Origin: Janthinobacterium rivuli
GTDB lineage: Bacteria > Pseudomonadota > Gammaproteobacteria > Burkholderiales > Burkholderiaceae_D
Direction: 5' to 3'
NCBI RefSeq assembly: GCF_029690045.1
Contig: NZ_CP121464.1
Coordinates: forward strand, 744,001-808,000
Length of the DNA stretch: 64,000 nucleotides
Shown: one piece after another, positions 18,293 to 25,042 of the stretch
How the letters are laid out: each line of letters begins with the position of its first letter
Position numbering within the stretch: position 1 is the first letter of the stretch
Notes under the pieces: generated by a model
What the model was told of the DNA's origin: nothing
Databases searched by the model: none
Seen by the model: only the letters and a program-made list of their open reading frames with translations
Translations under genes and position numbers: made by a program

Positions 18293-18622
18293 ATGAGCGA
18301 ATCGGAATTCCTGGCCCTGGCCGAAGCCACCCTGACCCAGATCGAGGCGGCGCTGGACCGGCTGAACGATGAAGACGTGCTCGACGTCGAATGCAGCCGC
18401 AGCGGCAATGTGCTGGAAATCGAGTTCATCGACAACGGCACGAAAATCATCGTCAACAGCCAGGCCCCCATGCGCGAAATGTGGGTGGCCGCCCGTTCCG
18501 GCGGTTTCCACTACAAGCGCGTGGGCGACGAGTGGATCAACACGCGCGACGGCTCGGAACTGTTCGCGGCCCTGTCGGCCATGGCCAGCGAGCAGGCGGG
18601 CGCGGCGGTGGTCCTGAAGTAA
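18293..18622 (+). CDS. cyaY: Frataxin-like iron-binding protein CyaY
   Basis: CyaY binds iron and tunes Fe-S cluster assembly on IscS/IscU. The 109 residues match the family length of about 106. An acidic N-terminal helix (residues 1-30, with LNDEDVLDVE) is followed by a beta sheet with the conserved signature ending WVAARSGGFHYKR. ATG 18293 is chosen because the family starts with this helix. It is divergent from lptM, and a strong terminator follows. Confidence 0.95.
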   Translation: MSESEFLALAEATLTQIEAALDRLNDEDVLDVECSRSGNVLEIEFIDNGTKIIVNSQAPMREMWVAARSGGFHYKRVGDEWINTRDGSELFAALSAMASEQAGAAVVLK

Positions 18623-18642
18623 TTGTTTTAGCCGCGCGCAAT

Positions 18643-18675
18643 AAAAAAGGGCAGCCTCTTCGGGCTGCCCTTTTT
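18643..18675. terminator. Bidirectional terminator between cyaY and mrcA
   Basis: AAAAAAGGGCAGCC pairs with GGCTGCCCTTTTT around a six-base loop, with T tracts on both strands. It serves two convergent genes. Confidence 0.88.
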
Positions 18676-18688
18676 GCATCAAACGATC

Positions 18689-21034
18689 TTAAAACAACTC
18701 GTTCTTGACGGCTTCTTTCGCTTTCTCTTCCTCCGGCGTGCCGCGCGCCGCGCCTTCCAGGCTGCCGACGCCCGTGCCCGGTGGATTTTCCGCATAGTAA
18801 TACTCGTCGCCCACGTGGATCAGGCCTTCCGGCACGGCGCGTTCCTCGACGGGAATGCTCTTCAGGGCTTTCGCCATGTAGCTGATCCAGATCGGCAAGG
18901 CCAGGCCGCCGCCCGTTTCCCGGTTGCCCAGGTTGCGCGGCTGGTCGTAGCCGATCCAGGCGATACCCACCAGCTTGGCCTGGTAGCCGGCGAACCACGC
19001 ATCGATGGAATCGTTGGTGGTACCCGTCTTGCCGGCCAGGTCAGGGCGTTTCAAGGCCATGGCCTTATTGGCTGTACCGAAGCGCACGACGTCGTTGAGC
19101 ATGCTATTCATCATGAAGGCGTTGCGCTCGTCGATGACCCGGTTGGCTTCCTCGCCCGCCAGGTCCGGCTTGGCTTGCGACAAGACATTGCCATCGCTAT
19201 CGGTGACCTTGGCGATCAGATACGGGTTGATCTTGTAGCCACCATTGGCGAACACGGCATACGCGCCCGCCATCTGCAGCGGCGTCACGTTGCCGGCGCC
19301 CAGCGCCAGGGTCAGGTAGGGCGGGTTCTTGTCCGCGTCAAAGCCGAAGCGCGTCGCGTATTCCTGGCCATACTTGGCGCCGATCTTGTGCAGGATGCGG
19401 ATGGAAATCATGTTCTTCGATTTCATCAAGCCCTTGCGCATGGTCATCGGGCCATCGTATTTGCTGTCGTAGTTCTTCGGTTCCCACGCCTGGCCGCCCG
19501 TCTGGCCCGCGTCGAACGAGATCGGCGCGTCGTTGATGATGGTGGCCGGCGACAGGCCCCGTTCCAGCGAAGCGGAATAGATGAAGGGCTTGAAGGCCGA
19601 ACCTGGCTGGCGCCACGCCTGCGTGACGTGGTTGAACTTGTTGCGGTTGTAATCGAAGCCGCCCACCATGGCGCGGATGGCGCCGTCCGTGGTGCTGGCC
19701 GAGACGAACGCCGATTGCACTTCCGGCATTTGCGTCAAGACCCAGGCATTGCCTTCTTGCATGACGCGGATCACGGCGCCGCGCTTGATGCGGCGGTTAG
19801 GCGCCGCTTTGTCCGACAGCCAGGCCGCGCCGAAGGTCAGGCCGGGGCCGGTAATGGTGATTTCCTCGCCGGCTGAGGTGACTGCCTGGAGGGACTTGGG
19901 CGACGCCTGCAGCACCATGGCGGCGATGATGTCGTCGCTGTCCGGATGGTCGGCCAGTTCCGTCTCGATCGCGTCATCGGCTTCGGCCTTGGTTTTCGGA
20001 ATCTCGATATACGCTTCCGGGCCGCGGTAGCCGTGGCGTTTCTCGTAATCCATCACGCCCTTGCGCAAGGCGATGTAGGCGGCGTCCTGGTCGGCCTTGG
20101 TGATGGTGGTGTAGACGTTCAGGCCGCGCGTATACGTGTCTTCCTTGAATTGCTCGTAGACCAGCTGACGCGCCATTTCCGACACGTATTCCGCGTGCAC
20201 GCCGAAGGCGCTGCTGTCGGTTTTCACTTTCAGCTCTTCATTCTTGGCTTCCGTGTATTGCTCCGGCGTGATGTAGCCCAGCTGCGCCATGCGCTGCAGG
20301 ATGTATTGCTGGCGCATGCGCGCGCGTTTCGGATTGACGACGGGGTTGTAGGCCGATGGCGCTTTCGGCAAGCCGGCCAGCATGGCCGCTTCGGCCACGG
20401 TCAGGTCCTGGATGTTCTTGCCGAAATAGATTTGCGCGGCCGAAGCGAAGCCGTAGGCACGCTGTCCCAGATAAATCTGGTTCATATACACTTCGAGGAT
20501 CTGGTCCTTGCTGAGGTTTTTCTCGATCTTCCAGGCCAGCAAGACTTCATACGCCTTGCGTTTCAGGGTCTGTTCACTGGACAGGAAGAAATTGCGCGCC
20601 ACCTGCTGCGTGATGGTCGAGGCGCCTTGCTTGGCGCCGCCCGTCAGGTTGTGCAGGGCCGCGCGCGTAATACCCAGGTAATCGACGCCGCCATGTTCAT
20701 AGAAGCGGTCATCTTCGATGGCCAGCACGGCTTTCTTCATGACATCGGGAATATCCTTGATGTGCACCATGTTGCGGCGCTCTTCGCCGAATTCGCCGAT
20801 CAGCACGCTATCGGACGTAAACACGCGCAGCGGCATCTTGGGCTTGTAATCGGTCAAGGTATCGAGCGCCGGCAGGTTCGGATAGGCCATGGCCAGGCCA
20901 AAGACCACCAGCAAGACGCCGACGATGCCCAGGCCCAGCAGCGATGCCAGGGCCATCAGCAGGAAACGTTTGGGTTTGCTGCCCTTGGTGGGCGGCTTCG
21001 AGCCAGCGGGGCCAGCGGATTTTGAAGATGTCAT
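18689..21034 (-). CDS. mrcA: Penicillin-binding protein 1A
   Basis: This bifunctional peptidoglycan synthase polymerises and cross-links glycan strands. The 781-residue protein has a short cytoplasmic tail and one membrane helix (about 25-50). The GT51 glycosyltransferase domain shows EDDRFYEHGGVDY and GASTITQQVARN. The transpeptidase domain carries S-A-F-K (in PGSAFKPFIY), SKN (in MKSKNMISI) and KTG (in GKTGTTND). It is divergent from the pilM operon; mrcA upstream of pilMNOPQ is an arrangement I know from other Proteobacteria. Confidence 0.95.
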   Translation of the reverse strand: MTSSKSAGPAGSKPPTKGSKPKRFLLMALASLLGLGIVGVLLVVFGLAMAYPNLPALDTLTDYKPKMPLRVFTSDSVLIGEFGEERRNMVHIKDIPDVMKKAVLAIEDDRFYEHGGVDYLGITRAALHNLTGGAKQGASTITQQVARNFFLSSEQTLKRKAYEVLLAWKIEKNLSKDQILEVYMNQIYLGQRAYGFASAAQIYFGKNIQDLTVAEAAMLAGLPKAPSAYNPVVNPKRARMRQQYILQRMAQLGYITPEQYTEAKNEELKVKTDSSAFGVHAEYVSEMARQLVYEQFKEDTYTRGLNVYTTITKADQDAAYIALRKGVMDYEKRHGYRGPEAYIEIPKTKAEADDAIETELADHPDSDDIIAAMVLQASPKSLQAVTSAGEEITITGPGLTFGAAWLSDKAAPNRRIKRGAVIRVMQEGNAWVLTQMPEVQSAFVSASTTDGAIRAMVGGFDYNRNKFNHVTQAWRQPGSAFKPFIYSASLERGLSPATIINDAPISFDAGQTGGQAWEPKNYDSKYDGPMTMRKGLMKSKNMISIRILHKIGAKYGQEYATRFGFDADKNPPYLTLALGAGNVTPLQMAGAYAVFANGGYKINPYLIAKVTDSDGNVLSQAKPDLAGEEANRVIDERNAFMMNSMLNDVVRFGTANKAMALKRPDLAGKTGTTNDSIDAWFAGYQAKLVGIAWIGYDQPRNLGNRETGGGLALPIWISYMAKALKSIPVEERAVPEGLIHVGDEYYYAENPPGTGVGSLEGAARGTPEEEKAKEAVKNELF

Positions 21035-21326
21035 GCGTCGTATGTCTTTCGGTTAATTATGCCGGCCAATTATAAGCGAGCTTGCCGGGGTGGCAGCGCG
21101 CCGTGGCGCTTGCCTGGGGGACAGTCGAAACTTGCCGATACTCTATATAAGCGTGTATTGGCTCGCTGGCAACCAGGATTTGGTAACAATTATTCTGCGC
21201 CAGATCACGGCCCGGCCAGATAGGCGCCGCGCACAGCAGACGCCGGCGTGAAATCCATTTACAAGCCAGCGCTGCCGGGACTAGGCTTTCGGATGGCAGG
21301 AATCCCTCCCACGCTGACGTTTCTCT
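21035..21326. other. Divergent mrcA-pilM intergenic region
   Basis: No gene is visible in these 292 bases. They must carry the promoters of mrcA (minus) and the pil operon (plus). AT-rich segments such as ACTCTATATAAG and AACAATTATTC stand out as candidate promoter sites, but I cannot assign boxes with confidence. pilM has no clear ribosome binding site. Confidence 0.4.
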
Positions 21327-21968
21327 ATGAAAAACATATCCATCAGCAATTATCTTGGCATCGGCTTGCTGGGCGTCGACATCGCGGACGATGCCGTGCG
21401 CGTGGTCGAGTTGCGGCGCCGGCGTGGAAAACTGTCGTGCCGGCATTGCGGCGCCGCCGCGCTGGCGCCCGGCGTGCTACTGGAGGGCAATGTCGAGGAC
21501 ATGCAGGGCCTGGCCGACGCCCTGCGCCAGGCTCACCGCGACAGTGGCAGCGCCTGCACGCGGGTGGCGCTGGCCATGCCGGCCACGGCCCTGATCACGC
21601 ATGCGATCCGCTTGCCCGCCGGATTGCCGGAAGAACAGCTGGAAATCCTCGTGGAACTGGAAGCGGCGCAATACATGCCGTTCGCGCTGGAAGACGCCAG
21701 CCTGGATTTTTTCATTCTCGGCCCCGCGCCGCCGCTGCCCGGCACGACAGGCAAGGAAGTCGACGTGCTGCTGGTGGCGGCGCGGCGCGCCAGCGTGCAG
21801 CGCCGTCTCGATGCGACCAGGGCGGCGGGCTTGCTGGCCGTCGTCATGGATAGCGAGGCGCTGGCCTTGCAGGCGGCGCTCGCCCAAGGTGGCTGGCAAG
21901 CCTTGCCCGACGGTGGCGTGGCCTACCAGCTGGCCTGGGGCCTGGCCTTGCACCGGTACGCCCGATGA
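21327..21968 (+). CDS. pilM: Type IV pilus protein PilM, internally shortened
   Basis: PilM is the cytoplasmic actin-like protein that binds the PilN tail in the pilus alignment complex. The N-terminal 170 residues follow the family closely (GVDIADDAVRVVEL, ALAMPATALITHAIRLPAG, QYMPFALEDASLDFF). The protein has only 213 residues instead of about 350. After MDSEALALQAAL it goes almost directly to the normal family ending (AWGLALHRYAR). About 140 residues are missing, including the second nucleotide-binding half with its DIGA-type motif. The stop overlaps pilN (ATGA), so the end is genuine and not a frameshift. ATP binding is doubtful. Confidence 0.85.
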   Translation: MKNISISNYLGIGLLGVDIADDAVRVVELRRRRGKLSCRHCGAAALAPGVLLEGNVEDMQGLADALRQAHRDSGSACTRVALAMPATALITHAIRLPAGLPEEQLEILVELEAAQYMPFALEDASLDFFILGPAPPLPGTTGKEVDVLLVAARRASVQRRLDATRAAGLLAVVMDSEALALQAALAQGGWQALPDGGVAYQLAWGLALHRYAR

Positions 21969-22525
21969 CGGGCCGGGCGCCCATGCAGCGCATCAACTTG
22001 TTGCCGTATCGCCCCGCGGCACGGCGCAGGCGCATTCAGCTGCTGCTGTGGCAACTGGCGGGCGGGGCGCTGCTGGGATTGCTGCTGGCGTTGGCGGCAG
22101 GCGCCTGGCTGCGCCAGCAGCTCGACGCGCAACTGGGCCGCCAGGAGAGCTGGCGCAGTGCCATGCAACAAGTCGATGCCATGCTTGTCGCTGGCCGGCG
22201 GGTGCAGGGTGAGACGGCGGCGCTGCTGCTGCGCCAGCAAGCCATTGCCAGTTTGCAAGAGCAACGCAATGCCTGGGTGCGCATGCTGGACGCGCTGGCC
22301 CGGGCGATGCCGGCCGGCGTTTCCTTGCACAGTGTGCGCCAGGAAATGGCGATGGTGCGCTTGCAGGGGCAGGCTGCGTCGCAGGACAAGGTCGCGGCAT
22401 TGCTGCTGGCGCTGGAGCAGGCGGCGCCCTGGTCCCGCCCGGAAGTGTTGGAAGTGCGCGGCGCGGCCGATGGCGCCGTGGAATGGACGATACGGCTGGC
22501 TTTGGCACCCGATGGGCAATCTTAG
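21965..22525 (+). CDS. pilN: Type IV pilus inner-membrane protein PilN
   Basis: PilN is a bitopic protein of the pilus alignment complex. Its cytoplasmic INLLPYR motif (residues 9-15) inserts into PilM. The 186-residue product has this motif, one membrane helix (about 27-45), a coiled-coil region (about 48-110) and a small periplasmic domain. The ATGA overlap with pilM supports the start at 21965; an ATG at 21983 would start immediately at the motif (MQRINLLPY). Retention of the PilM-binding motif suggests that the short PilM still docks. Confidence 0.9.
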   Translation: MTGRAPMQRINLLPYRPAARRRRIQLLLWQLAGGALLGLLLALAAGAWLRQQLDAQLGRQESWRSAMQQVDAMLVAGRRVQGETAALLLRQQAIASLQEQRNAWVRMLDALARAMPAGVSLHSVRQEMAMVRLQGQAASQDKVAALLLALEQAAPWSRPEVLEVRGAADGAVEWTIRLALAPDGQS

Positions 22526-22540
22526 TGGTGGAGGTCGATC

Positions 22541-23578
22541 ATGCTGAGCTTGAAAACCGCGTCGCTGTGGCCGCTACCCGCGCGCTTCGCTTGCGCCGCC
22601 CTGGCCGCTACGCTGGTGGCCGCGCTGCTGCACGCCGTGTGGCTGGCTGGGCTGATGACTGTCGTGCAGGGGGCGCGAGGCGAGGAGGCCCGCTTGCGCG
22701 TCGCCTATCTGTCGGCGCGGGCCAGGGCGCAGCAGTTGCCGCAATGGCGCGCACAGCAGCGCCAGGCCGGCGCCGAGCTGGCCCTGCTGGAACAGCAATT
22801 GCCCGACCAGCAGGCGATGGCGCAGCTGTTGACGCAGATTAACGCCGCAGGCCAGTCGCGCGGCTTGCAATTTTCCCTGTTCAAGCCCGGTGCGTCCCAG
22901 CCGCAAGCGCCGTATGTCGCCTTGCCGATCGCCATACAGTTGCGTGGCGGCTACCACGCCATGGGCGCGCTGCTGGCGGATTTGGCGGGCCTGCCGCGCA
23001 TCGTCACGGTGCACGAACTGGCCTTGAACCTCGGCAAGGATCGCATGCTGACCCTCGATGCCGTGCTGCACGCGTATCGCTTGCCTGAAGCGGGGGAGCG
23101 GGCGGCGCAAGCGGCATTGCCTCCAAAGACCAGCGCGCCCGCAGTGACACCAGCTTGGCGCCCGCTTGCCGCCGTCGCGCCGTATCCCTACGCGGCGGCC
23201 GCCCTGGCCGATCCTTTCAATGCATTGCCGCCAGCGCCCGAGTCCGGTCAGCGTGGCGGCGTGGCGGGGCCCGACCCTCGGCGCATGCGCGAAGCGCTGG
23301 AAAACGTGGCCTTGCCGGCCATCAGCATGGTCGGCAGCGTGCAGCAGGATGGGCGCCTGAGCGCGCTGCTGCTGGCGGGCCAGCGCGTGTACCGGGTGAC
23401 GGTGGGCCAGTACCTGGGGCAAGATCACGGCGTGGTGACGGACATCAGTGAGCGGGCGCTGCAGTACCGTGAATTGCTGCGCGAGGCGGATGGCCCCTGG
23501 CGCGAGCGGCGCGGCAGCCTGGTCTTGCAAGTGGCGGGAGCGGGGCCGAAGGCCAGCTTGCCCGAGGCGGCGCCGTGA
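22541..23578 (+). CDS. Fused PilO-PilP type IV pilus protein
   Basis: One 345-residue reading frame carries two pilus proteins normally encoded separately. Residues 1-185 match PilO: one membrane helix (about 15-40), a coiled coil, then the periplasmic ferredoxin-like domain (GLQFSLFKPG, LPRIVTVHEL). Residues about 205-325 match the PilP beta-sandwich that binds the secretin (ISMVGSVQQDG, QRVYRVTVGQYLGQDHG, YRELL). A Pro/Ala linker joins them. The lipoprotein signal of normal PilP is absent, so the fusion is anchored by the PilO helix. GGAGG lies eight bases before the ATG. The stop overlaps pilQ (GTGA). Confidence 0.85.
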   Translation: MLSLKTASLWPLPARFACAALAATLVAALLHAVWLAGLMTVVQGARGEEARLRVAYLSARARAQQLPQWRAQQRQAGAELALLEQQLPDQQAMAQLLTQINAAGQSRGLQFSLFKPGASQPQAPYVALPIAIQLRGGYHAMGALLADLAGLPRIVTVHELALNLGKDRMLTLDAVLHAYRLPEAGERAAQAALPPKTSAPAVTPAWRPLAAVAPYPYAAAALADPFNALPPAPESGQRGGVAGPDPRRMREALENVALPAISMVGSVQQDGRLSALLLAGQRVYRVTVGQYLGQDHGVVTDISERALQYRELLREADGPWRERRGSLVLQVAGAGPKASLPEAAP

Positions 23579-24996
23579 GGCCGCGCCGCATGTTCTGGGC
23601 CGCCATGCTGTGTCTGCATGCCAGTAGCCTGGCCCAGGATGCCGTGGTGAACGTATCGGCGCCGCGTCTGTATGCGGGCGACAAAATCTCCGTTGATTTC
23701 CAGAACGTGGGCGTGCGCGCGGCCCTGCACATCCTGGCTGATGCGTCCGGCCAAAACATCATCGCCAGCGACAGCGTGGCGGGCAACGTGACCCTGCGCC
23801 TGCGCGACTTGCCGTGGGACCAGGCGCTCGACGTGCTGTTGCTGGCCAAGGGCCTGGAGATGCGGCGCAATGGCAGCGTGCTGTGGATCGCGCCGCGCGA
23901 GGAAATGCTGGCGCGCGAAAAACTGGAGCTCGAAGCGCGCGCCCAGATCGCCGAACTGGAACCCTTGCAGTCGGCAATCTTCCAGCTCAATTACCAGAAG
24001 GCCGAAGCGTTCCGCAGCGTATTCGGCCTGGATGCGGGGGAAGGGCGCAGCCGCTTGCTGTCGCGCCGTGGCAGCGTGCTGATCGAGCCGCGCACGAACC
24101 AGCTGTTCGTCACCGACGTGCCAGTCCGCCTGGAGCAGATACGTCAGTTGATCGCGAAGACGGATATTGCTACGCGACAAGTGATGATCGAGGCGCGCAT
24201 CGTCGAGGCGAATGACAGCTTCAGCCGCAACCTGGGCGCGCGCCTGGGTTTTACGGACCAGCGCCTGGCGGCGGGCCAGCTGCCCGGTTTTTCCCTGGGC
24301 GGCGGCGGGCGCCGCGCGGCCATCGGCGGCAGCTACCAGGGCGTGGGCGAGGCGACGGGGCAAACGGTGGCCGGCAGCGGCGCTTTCGTGCCGAACTCGC
24401 AATTCGTCAACTTGCCCGCCGCCAGCATCAATGGCTTGCAGCCGGCCAGCTTCGCCCTGAGCCTGTTTTCGGCGGCCGCCAACCGTTTTCTGAACCTGGA
24501 ACTGTCCGCGCTGGAAGCGGACGGCCGGGGCAAGATCATTTCCAGTCCCCGCGTGGTGACGGCCGACAAGGTGCTGGCGCTGATCGAGCAGGGCATCGAG
24601 CTGCCGTACCAGGTGGCCACCAGCAGCGGCGCCACGTCGATCACCTTTCGCAAGGCGAACCTGCGCCTGGAAGTGACGCCGCAGATCACGCCGGACGGCA
24701 ACGTGGTGCTGGAAGTGGACGTCAACAAGGACAGCGTGGGCCAGGAAACGCGTTCCGGCTTTGCCATCGACACCAAGCACGTGCGCACGCAAGTGATGGT
24801 GGAAGACGGCGGCACGGTGGTGCTGGGCGGCATTTATCAGCAATCCGAGCGGGGCACGGACAGCAAGGTGCCGCTGCTGGGCGACATCCCCGTGCTTGGT
24901 GTTTTTTTCCGCAGCACGGGCCGCAGTCAAGAAAAAACGGAACTGATGGTGTTTATTACGCCGAAAATAGTGGCAGATCGGCCAGCAACACGTTAA
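23575..24996 (+). CDS. pilQ: Type IV pilus secretin PilQ, short form
   Basis: PilQ forms the outer-membrane pore for the pilus. The 473-residue protein has a signal peptide (cleavage near SSLAQ), then directly an STN-type N0 domain (about 38-105), an N1 domain (about 120-205) and the C-terminal secretin domain (VVTADKVLALIEQG, GGTVVLGGIYQ, VPLLGDIPVLG, ELMVFITPKIV). Family members are usually about 700 residues, with one or two peptidoglycan-binding AMIN domains before N0; none is present here. The GTG start overlaps the pilO-pilP stop. Confidence 0.9.
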   Translation: MRPRRMFWAAMLCLHASSLAQDAVVNVSAPRLYAGDKISVDFQNVGVRAALHILADASGQNIIASDSVAGNVTLRLRDLPWDQALDVLLLAKGLEMRRNGSVLWIAPREEMLAREKLELEARAQIAELEPLQSAIFQLNYQKAEAFRSVFGLDAGEGRSRLLSRRGSVLIEPRTNQLFVTDVPVRLEQIRQLIAKTDIATRQVMIEARIVEANDSFSRNLGARLGFTDQRLAAGQLPGFSLGGGGRRAAIGGSYQGVGEATGQTVAGSGAFVPNSQFVNLPAASINGLQPASFALSLFSAAANRFLNLELSALEADGRGKIISSPRVVTADKVLALIEQGIELPYQVATSSGATSITFRKANLRLEVTPQITPDGNVVLEVDVNKDSVGQETRSGFAIDTKHVRTQVMVEDGGTVVLGGIYQQSERGTDSKVPLLGDIPVLGVFFRSTGRSQEKTELMVFITPKIVADRPATR

Positions 24997-25042
24997 TGTC
25001 ACATCTTTACGTTTAAGTAACAATGCAAACGAAAGCGGACTG

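Noticed and set aside
21601..22212. Frameshift as the cause of the short PilM
   Set aside because: The missing central PilM segment is not found in the other frames. The family C-terminus is in frame and overlaps pilN normally, so an internal deletion fits better.
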